Origin: Nisaea acidiphila
GTDB taxonomy: Bacteria; Pseudomonadota; Alphaproteobacteria; Thalassobaculales; Thalassobaculaceae
DNA length: 64,000 nucleotides
Direction of reading: 5' to 3'
NCBI RefSeq assembly: GCF_024662015.1
Contig: NZ_CP102480.1
Span: forward strand, 744,001 to 808,000
The notes beneath the pieces were generated by a model, which saw only the letters and a program-made list of their open reading frames with translations, searched no databases and had not been told where the DNA came from. The position numbers were made by a program, and so were the translations under genes. Position 1 is the first letter of the stretch, and each line of letters opens with the position of its first letter. Positions 36,028-44,356 of the stretch are shown here, piece by piece.

Positions 36028-36822
36028 CGGCCAGATCCCTCCGAGGGCGGCCGTCGCCTCCTTGGCGACCGACGTCACGATCTTGCCGAGCTTGTCGATC
36101 CGGTCGTCGGTGATCCGGGCCGTCGGGCCGGAGATCGAGATCGCAGCAAGCGGTTCACTGTGGTGACCGAACACGGCCGAGGCGACACAGCGCAGTCCGA
36201 CCGAATGTTCCTCGTTGTCGATCGCGAATTCGACCTGCCGGACACGATCGAGTTCCGCTTCCATACGCGGCAGCGCGTCGATCGTGCGGCGCGTCCTGTG
36301 CTCCGCTCCGACCCGCGCCAAAAGCTTGGAGACCTCGTCCATGTGCAGGCGCGCGAGCAGGGTCTTGCCGACGGCGGATCCCGCGATCGGCACACGGGCA
36401 CCCGGCTTCGCAAATGCCCTCATCATCTCCCGGCATTCGACCTGCGCCAAATAGACCATCTCGTCATGGTCCCGGACCGCCAGATTGACAGTTTCCCCGC
36501 TCTCTTCCATCAGGCGCCGCATATAGGGGCGGGTGATGGCCACAAGGTCGCGCGTGCGCAGAAAGGCATTGCCGACAGCGAAACACTGGACGCCGATCTG
36601 CCAGGCGCCGCGCTCGGTATCGAAGCGGACATAGCGCTCCTGCTGCAAGGTCGTCAGCAGCCTGTGCACGGTTGACGGCGGCAATGTGACGGTGTGAGCT
36701 ATCTCGGTCAGAGTCATGCCGTCCTCGTCCGCCGCGAGCGCGTTCAGCACACTGATCGCCCGCGCAACTGACTGGATCTGGCCTGACCGTTCTGCATCCG
36801 ATCGCTTCGGAAGTGCGGTCAT
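36013..36822 (-). CDS. IclR-family transcriptional regulator
   Basis: A 269-residue regulator. The N-terminal winged helix (IQSVARAISVLNALAADEDGMTLTEIAHTVTLPPSTVHRLLTTLQQERYVRFD) is followed by the IclR effector domain (QCFAVGNAFLRTRDLVAITRPYMRRLMEESGETVNLAVRDHDEMVYLAQVECREMMR, then VGLRCVASAVFGHHSEPLAAISISGPTARI). The effector is unknown. The ATG at 36822 is chosen over an upstream TTG. ATACAATT elements upstream are candidate operators. It is divergent from the epimerase gene. Confidence 0.9.
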   Translation of the reverse strand: MTALPKRSDAERSGQIQSVARAISVLNALAADEDGMTLTEIAHTVTLPPSTVHRLLTTLQQERYVRFDTERGAWQIGVQCFAVGNAFLRTRDLVAITRPYMRRLMEESGETVNLAVRDHDEMVYLAQVECREMMRAFAKPGARVPIAGSAVGKTLLARLHMDEVSKLLARVGAEHRTRRTIDALPRMEAELDRVRQVEFAIDNEEHSVGLRCVASAVFGHHSEPLAAISISGPTARITDDRIDKLGKIVTSVAKEATAALGGIWPKTAT

Positions 36823-36845
36823 GTGTCCGGTTTCTTTCCCTGGCT

Positions 36846-36928
36846 TTGTATACAATTTACCCTGGCGTGACTTTTCGCCATCATCCGCTTTTGAGTCATT
36901 CTAAGTTTCCGCATGGTGGGATACAATT
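36846..36928. promoter_or_regulatory. Palindrome and repeated ATACAATT upstream of the IclR gene
   Basis: A perfect 10-bp palindrome TTGTATACAA occupies 36846-36855. ATACAATT occurs twice on the same strand, at 36850-36857 (overlapping it) and 36921-36928, in a clearly AT-rich interval between divergent genes. IclR proteins bind short palindromes near their own promoter, so these are candidate autoregulatory sites that could also act on the divergent epimerase gene. Confidence 0.4.
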
Positions 36929-37025
36929 GCATTTTTGGAATGAATGGTTCCCCTTTGCATTTGCTCCCTTCGACGGGCTGCGCTAAGCCCGGATGATCAG
37001 GAGCCCGGGAGCAGAAGAAATCCAA

Positions 37026-38087
37026 ATGCGTATCCTCGTCACCGGTGGCGCCGGCTTCGCCGGATCGGCTCTTGCTCTGGCTTTCAAACGGGACAATCCG
37101 GGCGCCGAAATCGTCGCGGCAGATAACCTGAAACGCCGCGGCAGCGAACTGAACCTGCCCCGCCTCAGAGCCGCCGGCATCCGCTTCGAGCATGCCGATA
37201 TCCGCGATCCGGAAGATATCGCCGCGCTTGGCCCGATGGATCTGCTTCTCGAATGCTCCGCCGAGCCGTCCGTGCAGGCCGGCTATGCCGGGAGCCCCTC
37301 TTACCTGCTGGATACCAATCTGCGTGGAACGCTCAACTGCCTGGAAGCCGCACGGCGCCATAACGCGATCTTTGTCTTTCTCTCAACCAGCCGGGTCTAT
37401 CCCATCACACCGCTGCGCGACCTGCCGCTCGAAGCCGGCGAGAAGCGACTGATCCTCCATCCGGGAGCGGAAGGGACCGGCTGGTCCGAGCACGGCATCG
37501 CAGAGGATTTCCCGCTCGACGGTCACCGCTCGCTTTATGGCGCGACCAAACTCGCCTCCGAGCAATTCATCGAGGAATACAGGGCCGCCTTCGGCCTCAG
37601 GGCCATCATCAACCGCTGCGGCGTCCTCGCCGGTCCATGGCAGATGGGCAGGGTCGATCAGGGCTTCATGGTGCTCTGGGCAGCACGCCACCTCTATGGC
37701 GGCTCTCTCAGTTACAACGGGTTCGGCGGGCACGGCCATCAGGTTCGCGACGTGCTGCATGTGGCGGATCTCTACGATCTCATCGCCCGCCAGCTGGACA
37801 ACCTGCCGCGCGCCGTGCAGGGGCTCTGGAACGCGGGCGGCGGGTCCGGCACCTCGACCTCGCTCCGTGAGCTGACGGAAGCCTGCGAGTCACGCACCGG
37901 ACAAAGTCTGCAAGTGGGCGCGCGCCCCGACACCAACCCAGCGGACATCCCCTGGTTCGTGACCGATGCGCGACGCGCAATGACAACCTTCGATTGGGCA
38001 CCGAAGCGGGCTCTCGACGACCTGCTCGACGAGATCTTCGAATGGCTCAACGCCGAGCGCGACGCGCTTGCGCCCATACTTTCCTAG
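37026..38087 (+). CDS. NAD-dependent epimerase/dehydratase (CDP-paratose 2-epimerase-like)
   Basis: A 353-residue extended short-chain dehydrogenase. MRILVTGGAGFAGSALALAF gives the NAD-binding GxxGxxG; AADNLKRRGSELNLPRL is a phrase typical of CDP-paratose/tyvelose 2-epimerases; LSTSRVYPI and the YGATKLASEQFI segment give the catalytic Ser and Tyr-x3-Lys. A nucleotide-sugar epimerase for surface glycans is likely. The ATG at 37026 is chosen, the frame being open 11 codons upstream. It is followed 11 bp later by a TIGR04372-type glycosyltransferase gene, so these probably form a glycan operon with the DMT gene. Confidence 0.85.
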   Translation: MRILVTGGAGFAGSALALAFKRDNPGAEIVAADNLKRRGSELNLPRLRAAGIRFEHADIRDPEDIAALGPMDLLLECSAEPSVQAGYAGSPSYLLDTNLRGTLNCLEAARRHNAIFVFLSTSRVYPITPLRDLPLEAGEKRLILHPGAEGTGWSEHGIAEDFPLDGHRSLYGATKLASEQFIEEYRAAFGLRAIINRCGVLAGPWQMGRVDQGFMVLWAARHLYGGSLSYNGFGGHGHQVRDVLHVADLYDLIARQLDNLPRAVQGLWNAGGGSGTSTSLRELTEACESRTGQSLQVGARPDTNPADIPWFVTDARRAMTTFDWAPKRALDDLLDEIFEWLNAERDALAPILS

Positions 38088-38098
38088 GAAGACTGACC

Positions 38099-39361
38099 GT
38101 GTCGGCTGGAGATACCAGAAACCGGATCGATGAAGCGAAGTTGCGGGACCTGTTCAACCCGGAACGCGTCACCCGCCTCATCAAAATCGTCGGCCCGCAT
38201 CTGGCGGGAAGTCGTAACCCGGTTCTGCATATCATGCCGCTTGCCTGGCGGATCGGCCATATCGCCATGGAACCTCATGCAATCTGGGAACTCTATGGCG
38301 GCGAGAAGGACCGGATGGTGCTCCTGTTTCCGCTCAGTTCCGTTGCACCGCACAGCCGCGGTGTCCGCGCCGTAATCGAACCGCACTTCAAAATCGTGGA
38401 GACGGACGAGCCCGGCATCATGATCATGGGTCATGTAGATGCGGGTATCCTGTCGCAAGGCGGCTTTACCTGGTACCAGCGCGGTCCGGCGGGAGTGCTT
38501 GACGATTACATCAAACTCCTTAGTCACACCGGGCGCCAGCCGCGCCACATGGCCTTGCCGCCGTCAGTTCGCAATGAAGTCGATACCTTCCTCGCCCGGC
38601 TCGGGGTCGGAGATACGGACAAGGTGGTGGTTCTCAATGTCCGGGACCGCAACTACATGGCCGACCAAGAGGTGCACTTCTATCGCACCGCCGATATCGC
38701 CAGTTACGAAACGGCCCTCCTCCATCTTCTGGATCGGGGTTACTGGGTCCTGAGGCTCGGCGTCGATGGAACGGTACCCGCGTCCATCAAAGCTCCCCGT
38801 TATGTGGAGGTTTGGAAAGAACCTGACTATTCCGATCTGCTCGACCCCGGTCTGATTGCCCGCGCACATTTCGGCATTACCTGCTCTTCCGGGCCGGAGG
38901 CAGTGTTCCGCATCCTCGGAACCCCCCAACTCATGGTCAATGGCGTGCTCCAGTGCAGCATGTGGATGAATCCTCGCGACCGGCTCCTGTTCAAATCCTA
39001 CCGGACGAACGAGGGAGTACCCGCCAGCTTGCCCGCCATGCTGGAAAAGGGTGTCGCCATCCGATCGGACTCCGCCAGTGTCGGGCAGTGCGGTTTCACA
39101 GCCCAGGACAATACTCCCGCCGAGATCCTCGCCGCTGTCCGGGATATGGAAGAAGCCCTCGGTTCGCAGCCGGCGGAAGCGGATGACCTCGACCGGCGGT
39201 TTCTGGAAATCGGCTGCGCTTACCAGAGCTTCCTGACAGAAATCGGCCACCCTCGGGATCCCGCTTCACTCAGTGCCCGCCCAACGCAGTTCGGCTATGC
39301 CCTTCCCTGGACCCGGCTGTCTGCCGCGAACCAATCGGCGAACCCGAATTTCCTCGAATGA
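38099..39361 (+). CDS. TIGR04372-type putative glycosyltransferase
   Basis: A 420-residue soluble protein. Hallmarks are KVVVLNVRDRNYM in mid-protein (about residue 180), EVHFYRTADIASYETALLHLLDRGYWVLRLGVDGT and ARAHFGITCSSGPEAVFRILGTPQLMVNG, as found in the TIGR04372 family, whose C-terminal half is GT-B-like. GTG at 38099 is preferred as start because AGGAAG stands eight bases before it and it lies just after the epimerase stop. It overlaps the DMT transporter start by four bases. It may use the sugar made by the preceding epimerase; acceptor unknown. Confidence 0.72.
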   Translation: MSAGDTRNRIDEAKLRDLFNPERVTRLIKIVGPHLAGSRNPVLHIMPLAWRIGHIAMEPHAIWELYGGEKDRMVLLFPLSSVAPHSRGVRAVIEPHFKIVETDEPGIMIMGHVDAGILSQGGFTWYQRGPAGVLDDYIKLLSHTGRQPRHMALPPSVRNEVDTFLARLGVGDTDKVVVLNVRDRNYMADQEVHFYRTADIASYETALLHLLDRGYWVLRLGVDGTVPASIKAPRYVEVWKEPDYSDLLDPGLIARAHFGITCSSGPEAVFRILGTPQLMVNGVLQCSMWMNPRDRLLFKSYRTNEGVPASLPAMLEKGVAIRSDSASVGQCGFTAQDNTPAEILAAVRDMEEALGSQPAEADDLDRRFLEIGCAYQSFLTEIGHPRDPASLSARPTQFGYALPWTRLSAANQSANPNFLE

Positions 39362-40236
39362 GCATGTTTTTCCAGGTCGTCGCGCCCATGGTTTTCGTGC
39401 TCCTCTGGAGCTCGGCCTTTATCGCCGCGAAGTTCGGCGTCGCCCATGTCGAACCATTTACCTTCCTCGGTGCCCGCTTTGCCCTTGTGACCGCGATATT
39501 CACAATAATCGCGCTCGCAGTAAAAGCGCCGTGGCCGCGTTCGATCAGATCCTGGCACAATATCGCCGTCGTCGGGCTCTTCCTGCACGCCTTCTACCTC
39601 TCGAGCGTTTTCGTCGCGATCCATGGTGGGATGCCGTCCGGGCTCGTCGCATTGGTGTCGGGTCTTCAGCCTGTGCTGACGGCGATCGCCGCCGGGCTCT
39701 TTCTCGGCGAGCCGCCAAGCGCCCGGCAATGGGCCGGCTGCGTCACCGGTTTCGCCGGCATGGTGCTGGTGCTTTCGGATCAGATGAGCATCGAGGGCGT
39801 TACGTTTATCGGCATCGGCCTTTCGGTTCTGGCCCTCCTCTCGATCAGTTTCGGCACGCTCTACCAGAAGCGCAACGCAGCCGAAATGAACCTGCTGACC
39901 GGCAACGCGATCATGGCAGGGACAGGGTCTTTGGTCACACTCGCCGCGGCCGCCCTGTTCGAGAGTATGGAGATCGTCTGGGCCCCGGCCTTCGTCGGCG
40001 CCTTTCTCTGGCTGTCCATCGCGGTTTCGCTCGGCGCCTACTCGCTGCTGATGCTCTTGATCAAACATGGACAGGCAACAAAGGTCGCGAGCCTGTTCTA
40101 TCTCGTGCCGCCGACCGCCGCCGTGATGGCCTATATCGCGTTCGGGGAGGAGATCAGTCTGCTTGCGGGGCTCGGCATTCTGGTGACAGCGGGCGGCGTG
40201 GCGCTCGTGGTCCTGCCGCAGAGGAAGCCGGCCTGA
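39358..40236 (+). CDS. DMT-superfamily (EamA) transporter
   Basis: A 292-residue inner-membrane protein of ten hydrophobic helices in two five-helix EamA repeats. MVFVLLWSSAFIAAKFGVAHVEPFTFLGARFALV is the usual first-helix pattern, and KVASLFYLVPPTAAVMAYIAFGEEISLLAGLGILVTAGGVALV the ninth to tenth. The start overlaps the glycosyltransferase stop (ATGA). EamA proteins export metabolites; in this setting a sugar derivative or lipid carrier is possible but unproven. Confidence 0.9.
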   Translation: MSMFFQVVAPMVFVLLWSSAFIAAKFGVAHVEPFTFLGARFALVTAIFTIIALAVKAPWPRSIRSWHNIAVVGLFLHAFYLSSVFVAIHGGMPSGLVALVSGLQPVLTAIAAGLFLGEPPSARQWAGCVTGFAGMVLVLSDQMSIEGVTFIGIGLSVLALLSISFGTLYQKRNAAEMNLLTGNAIMAGTGSLVTLAAAALFESMEIVWAPAFVGAFLWLSIAVSLGAYSLLMLLIKHGQATKVASLFYLVPPTAAVMAYIAFGEEISLLAGLGILVTAGGVALVVLPQRKPA

Positions 40237-40243
40237 CGCCGCG

Positions 40244-41476
40244 TCAGGAGATCAGGCGCCCCGCCTCTTCCTCTTCGCGCTGCTGCTGGCCCTTTTCGAC
40301 ACGCCGCGCGAGTTCCACGTCCAGGGCCTCGGTCGACCAGGAATGCATGGCGGCAACGATCTTGACCCGGGCCCGCTCGATGCTGGCCTGCGTGTCGAAA
40401 CCATCATCCGGATAAAGTTCGCGGTGGGGAATGATCGGCAGGAAATTCATCACATAGGCGACCGCCATATCCCGATGCTCGGTACTGCCCGCCTTCTTGC
40501 AATCCTCCGCGTCCGCCTCCGTCCAGCGATCGATCAGCGCAGTCCAGCCATCGAGCGCGAAGGCGACGTCGCGGCGCAGCTTGATCAGGTAGGAGACATT
40601 GGCGTCCTGCTTGCCGAACACATTGGCGAAGCTGCCGAGCAGCGAGTCCAGTGTGACGATGCGCTCGTCCACATACATGATGGTCTGATCGATCACCTGG
40701 AGCAGAACCTCGGCCGTCGCGCCGTACTCGTCCGGCTTCTGATCCAGATAGGCCGCGACCGACTTGCGGAACTCCATCAGGTTCACGTGCTCGAGGAAAA
40801 GGTGCCCGTTGGTGCGGTCTGTCTGGGTGCCTTTCACGGTTCCGAACGGTGTGATCAGGCCGACCAGAGGCTCCAGCCAGTCGCGCACATTCTCGACGCT
40901 CACACCGCTGCGCTGGGAGGCGAAAAGAAAGACCCGGTCGATCAGCATCTCCAGATCGAAATGCGCCTTGGACTCTTCGGCGGTCATCAGTTCCACGAGA
41001 GTTTTCGTATTCGCGTTCGCCATCACCGGATCGCCGCGTTCGATCCCGCATTCCCGCATGAGCTGGGCGATGCAGGACATCCGGACGACTTCCTTGTCCT
41101 CCCCGTCCTGCCGCGCCTGAGCCTGCGCCTGGGCGCGGATGTCTGGGTCGTCAGAATGGACCGCGTTGACCTTGTTCACGAGCTCGCGCACCTGGAGCGG
41201 GTCGATGCCGTTCTTTCCGACGATGCCAGGAATGCCTTCATGGAGCTGCAGGTCGCGCTCGTTCAACTGCACGAAATCGGGGAGGTCCTTCCAGGGAACC
41301 ACCATCAGCTCGCCCCGGCGCCCCCCGCCGAGACTCGGCACGACGGCTTCCAGAACCCGGTCCTTGCCATGCTCGTAAACCCGGGCGCGCGCGTGGCGCA
41401 ACGACTCGTTTGCCGTGAAAGGCACCGTCGTTCCTCGCCGTTCAAATGTCTGCGCGACACTAATATTGTTCGCCAT
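40244..41476 (-). CDS. Conserved-looking hypothetical protein, 410 residues
   Basis: A soluble, acidic, mostly helical protein that I do not recognise. MANNISVAQTFERRG begins at 41476, chosen because the 21 codons of open frame upstream are atypical. It has a stretch of charged low-complexity residues near 110-125 (RAQAQAQARQDGEDKE), long helices (DLEMLIDRVFLFASQRSG, VLLQVIDQTIMYVDERIVTLDSLLGSFANVFG) and a Glu-rich end (EKGQQQREEEEAG). No signal peptide, membrane segment or catalytic motif is visible. It converges on the DMT gene and is divergent from a small lipoprotein. Confidence 0.65.
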   Translation of the reverse strand: MANNISVAQTFERRGTTVPFTANESLRHARARVYEHGKDRVLEAVVPSLGGGRRGELMVVPWKDLPDFVQLNERDLQLHEGIPGIVGKNGIDPLQVRELVNKVNAVHSDDPDIRAQAQAQARQDGEDKEVVRMSCIAQLMRECGIERGDPVMANANTKTLVELMTAEESKAHFDLEMLIDRVFLFASQRSGVSVENVRDWLEPLVGLITPFGTVKGTQTDRTNGHLFLEHVNLMEFRKSVAAYLDQKPDEYGATAEVLLQVIDQTIMYVDERIVTLDSLLGSFANVFGKQDANVSYLIKLRRDVAFALDGWTALIDRWTEADAEDCKKAGSTEHRDMAVAYVMNFLPIIPHRELYPDDGFDTQASIERARVKIVAAMHSWSTEALDVELARRVEKGQQQREEEEAGRLIS

Positions 41477-41830
41477 GTGGCGACACCCCGAGCATTGGGC
41501 GGTAGCCTTGATTACCGCAAAAATTCGCTGTTTTTGCAAGAATTTAGGCCGATGTGACCATGATCACGTTAATGAATCGTTACCACGCACCTTCATAGTG
41601 TGAGACAGCCGGCTAAACCGCACGCTAAGCCATTCTAGAACAAAAGAAACCACGACAGCCCGGCGCAACTTATTTCCATTCCCAGAATAAGGAATTGCGC
41701 GGGGCAGACTTCCGGCCTTTCGCCGGAATATCGGAGAGTTGCATTCGCGGACTTGCCAAACATGTACATGGCGGCAACTCTAAGGATCAACTCGGGACAA
41801 TTCCGGACCATCGCGATGGAGCTCCAAGTC
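41477..41830. promoter_or_regulatory. 354-bp intergenic region with divergent promoters and a small hairpin
   Basis: No gene is seen here apart from a short in-frame extension of the lipoprotein gene. It separates the hypothetical gene (minus) from the lipoprotein (plus). At 41710-41728 TTCCGGC and GCCGGAA flank CTTTC, a 7-bp hairpin. TGACCATGATCACG near 41556 contains a TGATCA-centred near-palindrome. These are candidate regulatory elements only. Confidence 0.35.
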
Positions 41831-42067
41831 ATGCGCCAGTTCACTACCGTCTCGATCCTGCTCGCCGGACTGCTCGCCGGCTGCTCCAGTCCGTCGGAGG
41901 ACGCCGCCAAGGCCCAGAAGAGCGCCTACGAGGCCCAGGAGGAGGTCGCCCGCCAACGGTTGAAGCTGGTGGAGCAATATCAGAGCTGCATCAAGGAAGC
42001 GGAAGGCGACAAGTCGAAGGAAGAGGCCTGCCAGTCTTTCCTGAACGCCGCCGAGGCTCTGAAGTAG
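41831..42067 (+). CDS. Small lipoprotein
   Basis: A 78-residue protein with a clear lipoprotein signal: MRQFTTVSILLAGLLAGCSS, the lipobox LAGC ending at residue 18. The mature part is a charged helix (EDAAKAQKSAYEAQEEVARQRLKLVEQY) with two further cysteines (QSCIKEAEG, EACQSFLN) that could form a disulphide loop. The ATG at 41831 has GGAG nine bases before it; an in-frame ATG at 41816 would lengthen the n-region by five residues. It has no recognisable family; a coiled-coil envelope protein is likely. Confidence 0.7.
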   Translation: MRQFTTVSILLAGLLAGCSSPSEDAAKAQKSAYEAQEEVARQRLKLVEQYQSCIKEAEGDKSKEEACQSFLNAAEALK

Positions 42068-42157
42068 CCGAGGTTGCCCTGCAACCAACGGACGTCAGAT
42101 CCGTCCCGTTGACGGCCTTCAAGCTTTTGCACCTCTACGTCACCCGTTGACGAAAGG

Positions 42158-44317
42158 TTATTCAGGCTCGATCCGCCGTCGATGATTTGGGGGAGCCGGA
42201 GCATGCAAACGGCAATTGCCGAGGCGCGCCTGATCGAGTTCTCCATAAGGCCCATGAGGACCATTTTCGGCACAATAGTCTCCAAAATCATCGCCCCCCG
42301 GCGCCATTTCATTCGCCAATGCTCGAACCTTTGCTGGAACCGCTACGCTGGTGCCGTTCTGAGCAAAAACGGATCCGCTGAAGGTTCCAGAAGCAATTAC
42401 CCCGATGTGGGATGGGCTTTCTTCGCTGACAGCAGCTAAGTCCGGTCCGGTACGAACCATCGTCGGACCGGATCCAGTGTACCAAGACGGCTCTCCATCA
42501 CTGCGGCGATATCCCCCTACCACGACGATATCGCAAAGATTCGCGTAAGCGTTGAACGAACCTCGGCGGCTGACATGTTCGCCATCGAGTTCGCCGCCTT
42601 TTGGCAATCGTCCGGACACCGGGTCGTATTTTTCGTAAGCGGCATCGTCGAAGTAAGACTGACGGCCTTTGGGCCGCTGACCGAGGCGGGGATCGTCACG
42701 CTGTACCCGGAGTTCGATTAGGTCATCGCCGCGAAGATCGTCGCAGCCCCCGCTTCTCGCAATTCGGACGCGCCAGTTCCCAGACGGGCAGACCGGCTCA
42801 TTCCCAATCTCGGGCTCCGTCCCACGCACAGCGATGAGAACATTTTCCCGAATGCGCCCGGGTCCTCGCATATCGAGCCGGTGATAAATGCGGGCCATGA
42901 CAACACCGTCAACGACCCAATCCAACATCTTGTTGGGTTGGCTATAGAAAGTTTGCTTCGGACCGCCTCGCGGCGGCTCCAGGGAAACCTGGATGCAACC
43001 TTCGTTCTCGCCCCGAGATGTGCCCTTTTCGGGGAGCCAGATATCGACGAAACTGGCGGTTCTATCATCCGGTTTAAGCCGCCATTTCAATGTCTGCTCG
43101 GGATCGAGTTCCATGACTTTCATCCGCGCAGCGGAGCGGCTGTGGAAGGAATTGCCGGAAGGCAAGACGACGCGACATAGGGCACTCTCGCCGGTTTTGT
43201 TCTTGTAGTAGCGAATAAAATTCTGAATCTCACGCTCGACCGGCCCGCCCCCGTCGAGTGGCCCGGCAGAGATACCAAAACTGAAATTCACGACCAGCGG
43301 CAACCACGCGACCGATCCATCCGCCTTGGGCGGTGCCCGTCTGGACAAATCGATCGCTCTATCCCCGATATACTGGAGCGCCTTTCGCAAGTAGACCGAC
43401 GTACCGGAGCCCGATGTTTCGGCTACGGCGGCTGCAGGCAGCTGCACGCCTATGAGCGGCCGCTTTCGGGCGATAGTGAGGTCTTCCGGATTACGCCAAT
43501 CGTAACCCGAAGCGACGTCCAAAATATGCGTCCCATGGGTCCGGGCGAACATGAGCGATTGTGGGGCCGATCGACCGTAGCGGGTCGTGCTGTCCGGCCG
43601 GCCAAAATCGATCAAGCCGGATGCACGATAAACTCTTTCCTCGTCGCCCTCATGCAGCCTGAGCAGTTCGTCGATTTCTAACTTGTCGATCGGCTGGCCG
43701 ATAATCGTGTGCGGGCTATCGTTTCGCCGCTCGGTGTCCATCGCATAGAAATACTCAAACCGCGTTTCAGTCTCGGACCGGCGAAATCGATCATTCGCGA
43801 AAGCGATGCCGTCATCCACGATAGCGACGATCACCTCGTCTCCATCAAGCGCACGCCCCCTGTCCTCGGATTTCTCTTCAACGATGGAACCCGTGCCGAC
43901 TGTCCGCGGATCCAGTCCGACTCCGAAATCGACTATGGATATGCCGCTCTCAGGCCGCTCGGCCCGATTGAGCAGAGACCGGTATCCTTCGCGCCCAAGC
44001 ACCACCAAGAGATCAAGACTGCCGTCGCTCTTTTCCTCAACGAAACTCTTCAACTGCGTGTATGAATCGTGGGACATCACAACTTGTTGGGAAAACTCAT
44101 CCCCTTTGCCTGCGGACTTGGTTGCCGCAGGCGCTCGAACAGCTCCTTGAGCGTACCTCTCGGTATAGGACCGCAGCACCTCTTCCGCCATGGGGGCTGT
44201 AAGCCGCAACAAAACCAGCACGGGTCGGTAGTCATCCGACAATTCCTGTAGCCAGTGGTTCTGAAGGTTCGCGCAGGCACCAGAAGGCAAGTCCTTATAC
44301 TTCCATTCGCTTGTCAT
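42158..44317 (-). CDS. S8-family (subtilase) serine protease without signal peptide
   Basis: A 719-residue subtilisin-fold protease. The catalytic triad is present: Asp168 in VIVAIVDDGIAF, His261 in RTHGTHILDV and Ser657 in NGTSVAVPAK, with the oxyanion Asn in VLPSGNSF. The N-terminal 160 residues form an unfamiliar domain; a long insert (about 270-370) and a further domain (about 420-600) separate His from Ser. No signal peptide, prodomain or membrane segment is visible, so it is cytosolic or uses a non-Sec route. It is followed upstream, on the same strand, by the PAP2-fold gene (39 bp gap). Substrate unknown. Confidence 0.85.
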   Translation of the reverse strand: MTSEWKYKDLPSGACANLQNHWLQELSDDYRPVLVLLRLTAPMAEEVLRSYTERYAQGAVRAPAATKSAGKGDEFSQQVVMSHDSYTQLKSFVEEKSDGSLDLLVVLGREGYRSLLNRAERPESGISIVDFGVGLDPRTVGTGSIVEEKSEDRGRALDGDEVIVAIVDDGIAFANDRFRRSETETRFEYFYAMDTERRNDSPHTIIGQPIDKLEIDELLRLHEGDEERVYRASGLIDFGRPDSTTRYGRSAPQSLMFARTHGTHILDVASGYDWRNPEDLTIARKRPLIGVQLPAAAVAETSGSGTSVYLRKALQYIGDRAIDLSRRAPPKADGSVAWLPLVVNFSFGISAGPLDGGGPVEREIQNFIRYYKNKTGESALCRVVLPSGNSFHSRSAARMKVMELDPEQTLKWRLKPDDRTASFVDIWLPEKGTSRGENEGCIQVSLEPPRGGPKQTFYSQPNKMLDWVVDGVVMARIYHRLDMRGPGRIRENVLIAVRGTEPEIGNEPVCPSGNWRVRIARSGGCDDLRGDDLIELRVQRDDPRLGQRPKGRQSYFDDAAYEKYDPVSGRLPKGGELDGEHVSRRGSFNAYANLCDIVVVGGYRRSDGEPSWYTGSGPTMVRTGPDLAAVSEESPSHIGVIASGTFSGSVFAQNGTSVAVPAKVRALANEMAPGGDDFGDYCAENGPHGPYGELDQARLGNCRLHAPAPPNHRRRIEPE

Positions 44318-44356
44318 TCTTCAGCTCCCATCGCAGGTCGATGTGCGGGTCACGCT

